Origin: Mercurialis annua
Lineage: Eukaryota; Streptophyta; Magnoliopsida; Malpighiales; Euphorbiaceae
Direction of reading: 5' to 3'
DNA: 64,000 nt
Assembly (NCBI RefSeq): GCF_937616625.2
Contig: NC_065570.1
Coordinates: 48,661,665 to 48,725,664 of the forward strand
Program-made: the position numbers and the translations under genes
In this document: piece after piece, positions 48,060 to 60,035 of the stretch
Position numbering within the stretch: position 1 is the stretch's first letter
How the letters are laid out: each line of letters begins with the position of its first letter
Notes under the pieces: generated by a model
What the model saw: the letters and a program-made list of their open reading frames with translations, nothing else
What the model was told of the DNA's origin: nothing
Database searches by the model: none

Positions 48060-48250
48060 TACCATATCAATCCTTGGTAACTTGCTTCTGGACATCATTG
48101 AAGTAGGTTGCAGTTTGAGCAGGAACACCAAATTAGCAAATAAACAAAAGCCATCTCTCAATTCTAGCACCGTCATACAAGTTGAAAGCCATTTCAACAT
48201 TATCGGCGCGTCCGTAGCAATCAATCATATAGTGGAATTTTGATCCATTT
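48060..48250 (-). pseudogene. PPR-like fragment inside the Tat element
   Basis: A minus-strand frame reads YMIDCYGRADNVEMAFNLYD and then GARIERW before a stop. A further piece, FGVPAQTATYFNDVQKQVTK, follows in the same frame. The first block looks like a pentatricopeptide-repeat motif of the P-class plant family (similar in style to SVR7-like proteins). Only one to two repeats remain, with stops at both ends, so it is a fragment. The match is by eye. Confidence 0.4.
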
Positions 48251-48529
48251 TCCAGAAATAATTTAGAACGATGTCATTGTTTTTGTGCAAGTGACATGGA
48301 ATTTTATTCATAAAAAAAGTGACATGGAATTTAAAAGGCCCGACTGCACACAAACTTAGCCCACCCTCTTTATCACCTGAACAAACAAATTCTTTATGGC
48401 TCATACTTTTAATAGCATTGATAAATAATTACAATTCAAATTCACAAAACTCTCCTTAAATAGTACAAATCACTCAACTCTGCACAATAATCATCATTAA
48501 TTTCTAAATGGCACACACTATCAGTATCA

Positions 48530-48850
48530 AAACCAAAGAAAAAGTAGCACCAATCAAAATAAGCTCAAAGCTTCACTTGGATAAAACAACAAACACTTGG
48601 TGAGCTATCTCATGTTTAGAACAGACGAAAGAGATTTGATTAAATATTCGACTGTCAGATTCACCGATCTCATCATCGTCACTCTCAACAATCTCGACGT
48701 TGTCGTTTACTCCAAGCGAACTCAAAAACTAGCAGATTACTTCTACCAACAATGGCCAAGTAATGGCAGGCCATTAAAGGAAGAAAAAGACCGTGTTGAG
48801 AATAACATGTTACCTAGAAAAAAGAAGTTGTACATTTCAATATATTGAGC
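48530..48850 (+). other. Unidentified open frame, possibly a host-derived fragment
   Basis: A plus-strand frame reads MFRTDERDLIKYSTVRFTDL and then NNLDVVVYSKRTQKLADYFY followed by QQWPSNG. It is GC-richer than its surroundings and has protein-like composition, but I cannot name the family. No start context or introns can be fixed. Confidence 0.25.
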
Positions 48851-49826
48851 GGTAAAAACATCAAATAAGAACGTGAAAAAGAAATGAAGAAGAAGAATGT
48901 CGTATTTTTGTGGCGAGCCATGCCCAGTCGTATTAGTGAGATTATTTATGTGTTTAACGGTGGTGTGTGTAATTTCCTCAAAATTTTTTTTCTTTTTTTT
49001 GATATAATTTGGCCCAATTGAAGAAACTTTATTTTGCTTTATTTGCAAAACAAGAAAATAATATCGGACCATAGATCCACTAATTTTCTTACATTTTATT
49101 GGTCATAACGAATAATTCCATCTTAATTAGGAATTTTGTCTATGCATGACACATTGCTTTGTTGAAGCCTTATGAAGTCCAATACTTACATTGCACCCGT
49201 AGAACCAAAGTTTAATTAGGAAAACTTCTTAATCTTTTAAACTTTCCTTTCCACTCGTTTTATAGAATTTTTTTATGAGCAGAAAATACTTCTTCCTAAA
49301 GTAATCTCTTGTCCAAGAAATATATTTATTTTCCTAATGCATTTAGGAAAGGAAAAAAAAAAAGAAAAATTTCCCACATTAGTCTAAATAAGAAGCTCAA
49401 AGACTATGAAATCCCACTTTTTTTTTTCCGAAGGTATTTGCATCGTTTTTATTTGGTTTGTTGGGCTAAAATTGGTTGGTTCTCTGTTCCTTATTTTTTT
49501 TGATCTTCTTCATTAAGTCTTATTTCATGGCTCAATATGGGCATGTAGTATTTTCTTAACAAGAAAAGAGAACAAACAGTGTATAGCCATGGATTAGTTG
49601 GAAAGTAGGATCAAAATTGAGATTGATCTTATGGGCCCAAAATTTATTTGATGAGTGTTTTCTTTACGTCAATAACGAATTTCTTTGTTTTCGACAACTA
49701 AATTTACTTTGGTGTTTTTGTTTTTTTTTAGTTGACTGCATCTACACTCTCGACTACATTTTTGGAGGCTTCATCATTCGGTGCACTCCACATTTGACGG
49801 CTAAAAGCTTCACTTTGTACATTAAA
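48851..49826. other. Non-coding part of the Tat element upstream of the PMD gene
   Basis: AT-rich with several A and T runs (49360-49430). Any promoter of the PMD gene should lie here. An open frame from 49617 joins the PMD frame without a break but has no recognisable content before the Met at 49827. Confidence 0.4.
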
Positions 49827-52768
49827 ATGGTTGTCTTCAAGAAAACTACATCTTCTACCTCGACAAATCTTCATATCTTGGACAATGAAACTTCAAACGT
49901 GGAGGAGGGTACTACACTTGCGGTCTACACACCCGTCATCGGCCGCTATGCCCCCATTTAGTCTTCATCAAATGATGGTCTTCATCTTTCTTCTTGGAGT
50001 CTAGAGACGGCGCAAGACACTTATGGTTGCGACAATGCTATCACCAAATCTTCAAGGGTCACATTGCTACAATCTTCTCTTCATAAGACTTAATCTTCAC
50101 ACGACGTGCTACAACTTTTAAGGCATCGCATCCAAAATGGAGAGCTATCATGGGGGTCATCTTCTTCATTCTTCGTTGGAGCTACTTATTCCGAATGCTA
50201 TTGGGAATGGGCGGAGGATGTATTAGCAAGCAACGAGCACAATTTGACTTCATCTCATCTATATGCGCCTATCTTCGCTTCACTCTTCACTTATGATTTC
50301 AAGGAGAATGTCATGCGTGGCTTTTGTGAGCATTGGGATTCTTCTACAAACACACTTTGTACAGCTAAAGGAGAAGAATCTATCTCTTTGTGGGACTTGA
50401 AGATACTTGGCGGTCTTTCGATAGATGGTTCGTTTTATGATGAAGTCATCCCATCTGCAAATGAATTAAATGGGATTGATCGTGATGGCAAGCCTTCTTT
50501 ACCCATAAGCTGCAAGTTCTTATTTCTCGCTTTTCATAAAGGCTGCAAGAAAATGGGTAACCATTACGAGATGACCATCAGCGATTGGATCAAATGTTGG
50601 TTTTGTGGCCCTTCAAGATATAGAGAGCCTCCAAAAAGAGATAACAAGAAGAGGAGTGCAAGACCAAGGGAGACCTATAATCCTTCTGGTGTTGTTGACA
50701 AATGCCAACGTCGGGCAAAAGGATGGTACAAGCCATTCTCTAATCTTCACGTCAAGGTTAGTGACCGAGAAGAAGTTTACTTGGCCGCCTTCATATCTTG
50801 TTGGCTTTGTAAATTTGTCCTTCCCGGAAGAGACGCAGGTTTAATTCGCCCAAGCACGTTCAAAGTTGCAAGTATGATGGCAACTTCTCGTCGTTTTTGC
50901 TTGGCAGTTCCAGTTCTAGCAAGTATTTATCATGGTCTGCGAGGAATTTCGACTGCATCTGACTTCAAGACTTGTACAGTTTCTTTTCCCACTCATTATG
51001 TTTATGGATGGCTTGCTCATCGATTTGAGACGCATTTTATTTCCAATCGCGAACGAGTTCCCTTGATGACCTCTTATGCTGGTGAGAGAATGGCTCGTAC
51101 TTTTGAAGATTCGGCTGCCCTTGCTCTATTTAGAAATCCGTCGCAGCTCATTATTCCTTCTTTCAATCCTTGCTAGTCTTAGATCGAGTTATTTGGTTGC
51201 ACGCCTTGATCATGTCTACATATATGAACCATACAGTCCTCATCGATTCAGCAGACAATTCGGATTTTGCCAAGACATTCCCGGTGATCTTAAACAACAC
51301 TTGGAGGGCTTGAATTTGGATCAAATAGTTCGTCTTTGGCAATCTTGCACTAGATCTTCGACTCTAGCGAGAATAAAGCTTCCTATGGTTCCTGATGATG
51401 GGAAAACTTTTGTCACCAAAGATTACTTTGATTGGTGGTCTAGAAAATGGCTAAAGACACCAGTAAAAGAATCAAGGCTAGTCATCAAATTGAAAACCAA
51501 GAATGCAGGAGAGAAGATTTCTGAAGCCGCCACCAATGAAATTATTGATGTTGCGTCTACTTGTGCACCGATAGGAGCAACAAAGAAGCGCACAACACAA
51601 GCAAGGGCTTATGAAGTTTCTTCTGGAAGTCGAGCAGAAAAGAGGACTCCTTCAAAGAATAATGATTCTACTCATACATTTGAGGATGGCATCAAGGACA
51701 TGGATCAAGACCGTCTGGATTTCGAAGGAACTGATCAAGATGACTCTGACCGGCATTGGAATAGGCAAAAGACGACTAAGTTGTGGATTCCTGGGGATCC
51801 TAAGGATTTTGGTAGCATCCCAAGTGGTTCATTTCCGCAATGCGACAAATTGGTAATGTTTATAATTTAACTTTGTCTTTATAAACTTTTTTTTATATAC
51901 TATTTTACTCATCACCTCTTCTTTTTCTATGTTGAAGCTCGATCTCCATGATCTAAACTTTGAAAGCAATTGTGAAGAATATGGAGACATAGAAGACACA
52001 ACACTCAGCTCTGAATCTTTCAAGTTAGTGGCTAGAGCATTAGAAGATGGTCATCACACAAACTTCATACAACCCTCACATGCGATTCTAGTTGATAACA
52101 CTACTCCTTTAGAGGAGAATGCTTTGGAACAACAAAAGGAGGTCGCACCAAAGGATAAGCGTAACGCTTTTGAGAAGACTCAACTATGTGGTGCTGACAT
52201 GTTTCTTTGCTTTGAACGTCAAGTAGCCACTTTATCTTGGGAAGCGCTACAAAAAAGACTCATTACTACGCCTTTATCAGAGATTCCTTCAATGGCCGAA
52301 GCTATATCTACTTTTCTTGATATGATGAAGAAGTATGAGAGTCTTGACACATCGATTCTAAAAGAACGCCTCAATAGTCTTCTTCAAAATATTAGAGAAG
52401 TAAACAAGAAAAAATCTGAACTTCATTCTAGCATGTCAGTGAATGTTCGAGATAAAGAACTTGAGAGGCTTCAAGGAAAACTGGATGCTTTTATCGCAGT
52501 TGAGAATGAAGCTGTCAATGATCGTTCCACTTTGCAAACCAGGATTGATGAAGCTAAAGAGGAACTGAAAAAGCTCGAGTCGTCCTTAGAGGTGGTCGAG
52601 AAGAAGATTCAAGATAATCAAGAAAATGCTTCGAAGACCCGTGATGAGATTTCCCATGTTGAGGTTGCTTCAGTTCATGATCCAAATGATGAAGCTAAGC
52701 TACAAGAGCTTGAAAGCTTATTGGAAGCAAACTTTGATGATTTTAACCATTTTCAATGGTCACCTTAG
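49827..52768 (+). pseudogene. Plant mobile domain (PMD) protein gene, antisense to gag-pol, with intron
   Basis: The probable start is MVVFKKTTSSTSTNLHILDN at 49827. In-frame stops occur after RYAPI (49959-49961) and at 50091. The main domain follows: ECYWEWAEDVLASN, YAPIFASLFTYDFK, ISLWDLKILGGLSIDG, VYLAAFISCWLCKFVLPGRD and SRRFCLAVPVLASIYHGLRG. These match the aminotransferase-like plant mobile domain. A frameshift near 51150-51180 leads to SLRSSYLVARLDHVYIYEPY, still typical. An 85-base GT-AG intron (51853-51937, phase 0) precedes a second exon (51938-52768) rich in heptads (KELERLQGKLDAFIAVENEA), a likely coiled coil. PMD proteins include MAIN/MAIL1, needed for silencing and genome stability; related ORFs occur in some gypsy elements and MULEs. 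Its role in the element is unknown, and this copy is damaged. Confidence 0.8.
51853..51937 (+). other. Predicted intron in the PMD gene
   Basis: GTAATG at 51853 and TTGAAG ending at 51937 bound an 85-base AT-rich segment containing in-frame stops. Removing it joins QCDKL to LDLHDLNF in phase 0. Confidence 0.75.
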
Positions 52769-52978
52769 ATCTTATTCTTTTGTTTTTGTCATTTGATGCA
52801 TTTCCTTTATTTTGTCTTATGTTTATGTAATAAGACTCCTTTGATCATTTAATAAGACTTATATTTTCTTCTTCAGATCCTCTCTTTTATATTTATCTTA
52901 TCAATGCACATGTCTTTTAATATATTGGAGTGTTTTGAACAATTTTTTTTTATTTGAATGAACTTTTTTTTTTGGTTG

Positions 52979-53157
52979 TGACTGAACTTGATATGATTCA
53001 AGCTGCCTACGTACTTTCTTGCGAAAGATCAAGCCAAACGTAGTTCAAGACTTTAGAATTTTTTTTGATTGATTTTTTTTTTGTTATGACTGAACTTGGT
53101 GTGATTCAAGCTGCCTACGTACTTTCTCGCGAAAGATCAAGTCAAACGTAGTTCAAG
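52979..53157. repeat. Duplicated nested hairpin between the PMD gene and integrase
   Basis: Two copies (52979-53049 and 53089-53157) of a unit with core CTGCCTACGTACTTTC are separated by a T-rich spacer. Within each unit CTTTC pairs with GAAAG around a TTGC or TCGC loop, and CTACGT pairs with ACGTAG further out. Copies differ at a few positions (CTTGCG versus CTCGCG). On the minus strand the motif contains ACGTAGGCAGCTTGAATC, a word I associate with the 3' regions of Tat/Ogre elements. Confidence 0.75.
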
Positions 53158-53224
53158 TACAATTTTTTTTAGGGGAGAGCCGTGCACAGTTTTAGCTCAT
53201 GCGGGCCAGGAGCGTCGCCGAGCT

Positions 53225-54595
53225 TCAAGCATAGTACTTCTTCAAGAACTTTCCGTTGATTGGTCCAATACGTAGTCCATCTTGATCAACAATCTTGTAT
53301 GCACCATTAGAGTAAACTTCTTGAACAACATAAGGGCCATCCCAATTTGAAAGGAATTTGTTTCCCATTCGGCGTGAGATGATTATAGGTCTTCTTATTG
53401 CAAGAACTAAATCTCCAAGTTGAAAAGAGCGCGGGCGCACCTTCTTGTTAAAGGCCTTTGACATTCGAGCTTGATAACACTCCAATCTTTGTTGTGCTTC
53501 CAACCTCTTCTCATCAAGAGCTTCCAATTCTTCAAGGCGCAAGCGTGCATTTTCATCGCTAGAGAGGCCTTCTTGGATGGCGATCCTCAGAGATGGAACT
53601 TGACATTCTAATGGTAGTACAGCTTCAGTGCCATACACAAGTGAATATGGAGTCGCCCCGGTTGCCGTTCTATGTGTGGTACGATAAGCACATAAAGCTT
53701 CTCCTAGCCTTTCATGTCAATCTCTATAGTGCGGCTCACATTCTTCTTAAGCAAACTGCATAAGGTTTTGTTGGAAGCTTCTGCAAGACCGTTGGCTGGT
53801 GCATTATACATGGATGAGTTGTATTGTTTGAATTTGAATTCCACACATAACTTGTCCATAGCCTTATTGGAGAACTCTTTTCCATTATCTGTGATGATGT
53901 AACGCGGAGTGCCATGTCGAAAGATGATGTAGTTCTTTATGAAGTTCACTACCACTTCTTTCTTGACTTCCTTGAGCGCTACGGCTTCAGCCCATTTGGA
54001 GAAGTAGTCAGTTGCAGCTAGTATGTAGAGATGCCCTCCTGAACTTTTAGGCAAAGGACCAACAACATCTAATCCCCAAGCATCAAAAGGCCAAGAAGCA
54101 ACAGTTGGATGAAGCGGCTCAGGAGGTTGACGAATGATATTCCCATAGAATTGACATCCTTGGCACTTCTTAGCATACTCCATGCAGTCTTTTACCATTG
54201 TAGGCCAATAATATCCCATCCTTTTGATATGAAAGTGCAACTTAGGCCCTGATTGATGGGCCCCACACACCCCCGAGTGCGCTTCTTCCAACGCCTTTGT
54301 GGCTTCTTCATCATCCAGACACCGTAACCAGATATCATCAAAAGAGCGACGATAAAGAGTATCTTTAAAGTAAACAAAGCGAGATGATCTTCGTTTTACT
54401 TCTGCCTTGTGCTTTGATTCGTCAGGTAGTCTTCCATGCTCTAAGTAGTCGATCAAAGGTTGGCGCCAATCTTCTCTTTCAATTTCATAAACAGAGGCAA
54501 AACTTACCTGCTCACAGTCACCCCCATCATTATCAAATATGAACTCCGGAACAACCCACCTTTTACAAACAGGTACTTGAACTTCCGTGTCTGAA
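53225..54595 (-). pseudogene. Integrase of the Tat element
   Basis: The frame runs on from pol after the solo LTR. The HHCC finger reads EEAHSGVCGAHQSGPKLHFH and KKCQGCQFYG. The catalytic core has WGLDVVGPLPKSSGGH, RYIITDNGKEFSNKAM and NGLAEASNKTL, so D, D and E are kept. Near 53705 a frameshift plus a Trp-to-stop change break the frame; it resumes as LGEALCAYRTTHRTATGATP and YGTEAVLPLECQVPSLRIAI. The C-terminus (VRPRSFQLGDLVLAIRRPI, GNKFLSNWDGPYVVQEVYSN) ends at 53225 with NGKFLKKYYA. Integrase would insert the element's cDNA. It lies immediately 5' of the long non-coding 3' region and converges with the PMD gene. Confidence 0.88.
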
Positions 54596-55529
54596 TGTTA
54601 GTGATATGCACTAGGTCAATCATGTTTGACCATGTTTTGACTTTATCATTTTATTATTTATTGATTGGCAGTTTTTATCATTTTATATTAATGATTAAAA
54701 TACTTGAATGGTTAATTCTTTCTAAGGTCATCGAGTATGTGACTTGATAGTAGAACCCTTAGGTTTAATAAAAGAATTATATACCATCTATCCCTAGTCT
54801 TAATAGAACATTGAGACTAGTATGATGTTGACTGATGATTATGTTTTACTAATCATGTATATGAGATATTAAGTCAAATCATAGGTGCTATTTGAGAAAT
54901 AAGGCACTGGATGACCCACTGTGAGAATACTACATAGATCACTGTCATAAGTAATTCTCATTACAGTTCTATTAGTATAATCCTTTGACCTTGAAATCAT
55001 CATGGATTTCTACATAGCTATTTCATATTTTGATACAGTCTTACATTATCTTTAACAGGATAATGGAATAGATTGTCATTGGATATGAAAGTAACTATGT
55101 GAGAAATGTGAGTGACTGAGAAGGAATTTGTCCCTCATTTATTTGAGTAAGATATCTATGGGCCCCTTGAAGAAGATAGACTGAAGTAAATGCATGGCCA
55201 TGCTAATTGATAAGAAGTTATCATTTTCAGTCTACTTAGAGTCAAGAAACTAATGATTGAATGTTATAAGGATGACATAACTATGCCTTATATTCAATCT
55301 GGATATCGAGAGACAAAGGGATTAAAATATTATTGTAAATGGTTAAATCGGATTATCGATATTCATATAACTTGGGTAGTCATAATGTCTTGCTAGAGGC
55401 CACTTATGACTTGTGGGCTGAAATAGGGATTTCGAGCCTACTGCCAACGTTATATGAACCTACAGGGTCGCACACTAAGAACAGGCCCAAAACAGTTATG
55501 GGTTGTACAAGCCCAATGCGATTAAGTGA

Positions 55530-55575
<46 letters not shown>

Positions 55576-56131
55576 CGTAATATATATATATTAATAAATA
55601 TATATATTAATTCGAAATTTAAGGATAAGTGTTTTCCTTAATTTATTATTTTTTGGAAGATAATAAATATAGTAATTAATATATATGGATAATTATCAAA
55701 AAGGAGTTTTTGATAAACATAAACTTGTAGAATTGCAATGAGATTGAAATTCGAATTTGTCTCAAACCCTAGTGTTATTTATCACTATAAATACTCATTA
55801 AGCAGTTGGTTTGAGGATGACGAAATTCATTATTCACTAAATCACTAAAATTCGAAATTGCTTGTGAAGCAATAGTGCTAGCACACAAGCACTAGTTTTG
55901 GCTAAGGTCTGTTCGTGTGGATACTCGTAGAGGACGCGTTCTTTTGGAGGCGTTTCTAATCCGAGGCCAGGTATCACCAAAGTGAACCACCTCCTTCCTT
56001 CCTACATTGCTGTTGAATTCGACATATAAGTAAGTAATTGTTCTGTTTAATTCGAATTACATGGATCTTGGTTTGGGTTTTTAGATAAATTTTTGAAATT
56101 CCGCTGCGTTATGAACCAATAAAACCCAACA
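54596..56131 (+). mobile_element. Solo LTR, probably Ty1/copia, inserted in pol of the Tat element
   Basis: Begins TGTTAGTGATATGCACTAGG and ends AATAAAACCCAACA, 1536 bp. A perfect 5-bp duplication CTGAA flanks it (54591-54595 and 56132-56136). A TATA box (CTATAAATAC) is at 55784-55793 in plus orientation, and a TA microsatellite lies at about 55536-55572. There is no internal coding sequence, so it is the product of LTR-LTR recombination. Assignment to copia rests on general LTR character only. It separates the second RNase H from integrase. Confidence 0.85.
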
Positions 56132-59100
56132 CTGAAAGGGTTAAAGTTGCTGCAAGATTGGCCAATGCATCTGCTTGCTTATTTTCTTTTCTAGGTACAT
56201 GTTCAATGTTGATGCTATCAAACCTCTCGATTTGTCTATTAGCATGTTGAAAGTAGGGCATCAACTCCGGTTTCTTTACCTCATAAATTGAAAGAAGTTG
56301 GTTGACCACCAATTCCGAATCTCCAAACACATTGATATGATCGATGTTCGTCTCAATCGCCACATCAAGACCCAGTATCAATGCTTGATATTCAGCTACA
56401 TTATTTGAGCAATTCTGTGAGAAGTTGAAAGCATATGGGAGAACTTCCCCTTCAGGAGAGATGAACACGACACCGGCCCCTGCACCATCTTGACGAGCAG
56501 CTCCATCAAAGTACATCTTCCAAGGCGAGTTTTGAATGAGAAATACATCCTCATCTGGCAAGTCATCAGAGAACTCCCAATTATCTGGAATGGGATGATC
56601 TGCTAGAAAATCTGCAAGTGCTTGACCCTTAATTGCTTTTTGAGAGACGTGGCTTATATCAAATTCTTGTAGCAGAAGAGCCCATTTTGCCAATCTTCCC
56701 GAAAGAACTGGTTTTGACATGATGTACTTGATTGGATCAGCTTTAGAGATCAATCGAATTTGATGAGCTTGTAGATAGTGTCTGAGTTTCTTAATTGCAA
56801 ACATCAATGCCAAACACATCTTCTCAATTGGGGTGTAATTTAACTCAGCCCCATTTAAAGTTCTGCTAAGATAGTAAAGTGCACTTTCTTTGCCTTCATC
56901 ATTTTCTTGTGCAAGTAGAACTCCTAATGAACGCTCTTGAGCTGCAGTGTAGAGGATTAAAGGACGACTTGGAACCGGCGCTTGCAAAACTGGAGGATTC
57001 AGCAAATACTTCTTAATGCACTCAAAAGCATTACTACACGCTTGGTCCCATTGGAAAGGAATGTCCTTTTTCATCAACCTATGAAATGGTTGACAACGAC
57101 CAGCTAGATTGGATATGAACCGGCGAATATAAGCCAATTTTCCTTGTAAGCTTTTGAGTTCATGCACGTTTCTTGGCTCTGGCATCTTCAAAATGGCCTC
57201 TATTTTAGATTGATCGATCTCAATTCCTCGATGTCGCACAATGAAGCCTAAAAACTTTCCAGCTGATACTCCAAAGGCACACTTCAAAGGATTCATCCTT
57301 AATTGATATTTCCTCAATCTCTCAAAAACTTTTCTTAGATCTTCGAGATGATCATCCTTTCTCTTTGTTTTCACGATAAGATCATCGACATAGCATTCTA
57401 CATGCTTATGGAGCATGTCGTCAAATATCTTTTGCATAGCTCGTTGATAAGTGGCACCCGCATTTTTCAAACCAAAAGGCATGACTTTATAGCAAAATAT
57501 ACCTTTTGGGGTACGAAATGCAGTCTTTGCTTGATCCTTTTGTGACATAGGAATTTGGTTGTATCCAGATGAGCCATCCAAGAATGATTGAATTTCATGG
57601 CCAGTTGTAGCATCAATCATGATCTCGGGAATAGGCAATGGAAAATCATCCTTTTGGCATGCATTATTTAGATCTCTGAAATCTACACAAACTCGGATTT
57701 GCCCATTCTTCTTTCTTACTGGCACAATATTGGAGACCCAAGTAGGATACTTGACCTCCTCAATGAATTTAGCATCAATGAGTTTATTAACCTCATTTTC
57801 AATTTGTGGAATCAACTCTGGACCAAAACGTCGTTGAGCTTGTTTGACCACTTTAGCTCTTTGCCTTACAGCCAAATGATGAACAGTAACTTCTGGATCA
57901 AGCCCTGGCATTTCTGTATATTTCCATGCAAAAATGTCTCGAAATTCTAAGAGTAGTTTGACATAATCATTCTCCTCTTTAGTTGATAAATTAGCACTTA
58001 AAAAGGTGGGGCGAGGATCTTCAATTGTTCCAAGATTGACTTCTTTTAGCTCGTCAACAACTGCCTTGTTTCCTTCTTCGAATGTAGGAGGAGCATCTTC
58101 GACAACTTCTTCAATCTCCTCATCATCATTTACAATACTAACATGGTTGACGGTTGCATTCTCCACTTCATCACTCTCTATGCGTGAATGAGGGTTTTGG
58201 CAAGTGATTACTACCGTATGTTTTTTTCCTTTTAGCACATCACCTGTTGATACCACCCATTTAGTACATCTTTTCATGCGGGATGGAAACTTGCTGCATA
58301 CGTCCTTCGAATCAACGGCATAGTTTTTATTTTCTTTAGACTTCCACTTATTTGAAACTCCAAGCCTTTTGTGCACTGAAGTTCTCTGAATTTGCAGATT
58401 GACATCCTTTTGGTCTCCAATCCTGTCAAAAACAGATACACAATTGGGAAGACTTCCGAGGCGATTAAAAACTGAAGTTCTCGATGTAGACACTTCATTA
58501 TTTTGTTTCTCTTCAAGTTCTTCAATGGTGATATGTTGTGCATTTTCCTTGCGAATTTTCAGGCGCAATGGCTGACAAGTATTGTATCCAAGACCGGCCT
58601 TAGAACCTATAGGTTGGCTTTTCTCTTTCCACACCCTTTGAGGTTTCTTCATACTTCCTTCATTTTCATAGTCATCACATGTTTCTTCCTTTGCTAGGAG
58701 AAAGGTATTCTTTTGTCCATACCCTGCTTTAGACAACAATTTATAAGCGTTTGGATCAAATCCATTCGCTCTTTTAGTCGGCAGAACACCATGCTTTATT
58801 ATAGAAGGTTGTGATGGCTTTGGAGCTTCTTCTGAGGGAAACTTGCAAACACTAGAAGATGCTAAACCTGTAACTGGGAGAGTTAAATCTTTCAGGCCTT
58901 TGATCATCTTTTCTACTTCATGTGCATTCGGCGCTTGTACCCCCTTCTTGAATGCTTCATGAGGCGCACAAACAGGTGGAGAAGATGTGCATGCAGGGAT
59001 ATCAGCTTCCTTTCCATAATCTTCTTTGACATATGCTTCTTTACAAGATTCATCGTCATTTGTAGACGAGTCATTATAAAATTTTGCATCGGCGAAGTAA

Positions 59101-59465
59101 GACTCTGCCATTGTAAAAGGTTTAGAATCAGCATCTATCCTTTTCACTTGTCCATCTCGACAATACTTAAAACATTGATGAAGTGTGGACGAAACTACAC
59201 CATTCTCATGTATCCACGGCCTTCCCAACAACATTTTGTAAGTAGTCCTTGCATCAATCACATGGAATAATGCATTTGACTCCATATCATCCATTGTCAT
59301 TGCAAGCCTAATCTTCCCAAGAGTCTTTTGACCTCCTTGATTGAAGCCTTGAATTACCAAACGACTCTTGAAAAGATCATCCATAGGTATGCCTAACTCT
59401 TTCGTGGTCTTTAGAGGCAAGATATTGACAGCAGATCCATCGTCTATCAAGATTCTATTGATCAT
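56109..59465 (-). pseudogene. Protease, RT and two RNase H domains of the Tat element
   Basis: An open frame of 1118 codons, numbered from the Met at 59465; it is really the middle of a longer polyprotein. The protease starts at once with ILIDDGSAVNILP (residues 5-17). RT blocks are VCVDFRDLNNACQKDDFPLP, CYKVMPFGLKNAGATYQRAM and CYVDDLIVKT (about 690). RNase H follows near 835 (LILYTAAQERSLGVLLAQE). A second, archaeal-type RNase H comes near 981: WKMYFDGAARQDGAGAG, VAEYQALILGLDVAIE, VFGDSELVVNQL and ENKQADALANLA, with its acidic residues present. The dual RNase H is typical of Tat elements. The last seven codons (VLGFIGS) come from the inserted solo LTR; without it the frame passes straight into integrase. 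Confidence 0.9.
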
Positions 59466-59483
59466 TTGTTTTAGAATAAAACC

Positions 59484-60035
59484 TTAAACAAATAGTGGAC
59501 GGTTATGAGGCTTAGAACCAAGAAATAAGTCCTCGTCAGTGAAGCATATCTTAGCCGTACAAGGACTAAAGTCGGGTCCTTTGCACTCAGATTTTAACTC
59601 TTCTTCAATACCATCATGATCTTCTTCGTCAACATGGTAGCATGGAAAAACTTCATTGATTTGTAGAAATTGCTTTGGCATAAATTCTTTGAGAGTTATG
59701 GGCCCTCTTGGCTTTTGTGTGACGTCGTCTTCATTCTTTGTCAAAATCAACTTTTCCTTTACTACTTTTGAAGAGGTTGATCTTTTAACAGTTCTGATCT
59801 TTATCATCTTAGACCTTATTGGAGCCGCTTTAGGCAGTTGTGCCTTCTTCTTTCTACCTTTCCGATGAGTGACAAGAGTCCATCCTTCATCAGAATTGTC
59901 TTCAATCTCCCCGTCTTGAATGTTGATGCCCCCAGAAAGGTGCGAGTCGCCACTTGATACTTGTAGAGAATGAGATGCATATTCATTAGGGGAAGATTGT
60001 ATCCATGCTTCTACTGGTTCAAAATCTCCAAACTA
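59484..60035 (-). pseudogene. gag-protease linker of the Tat element, bounded by two stops
   Basis: Same frame as gag and pol. A TAG at 60035-60033 follows VVAL, and a TAA at 59486-59484 follows KPHNRPLFV. Between them lie a basic stretch (THRKGRKKKAQLPKAAPIRS) and an acidic one (YHVDEEDHDGIEEELKSECK). No known domain is seen. The two stops divide what would otherwise be one continuous gag-pol frame. Confidence 0.8.

Noticed and set aside
58913..59270. Open frames opposite and beside pol near 59000
   Set aside because: They lie within the unbroken Tat pol frame and have no homologous features.
59465..59465. Met at 59465 as true start of an 1118-residue protein
   Set aside because: It is an internal Met just after a TAA in the gag-pol frame; the family reads through from gag.
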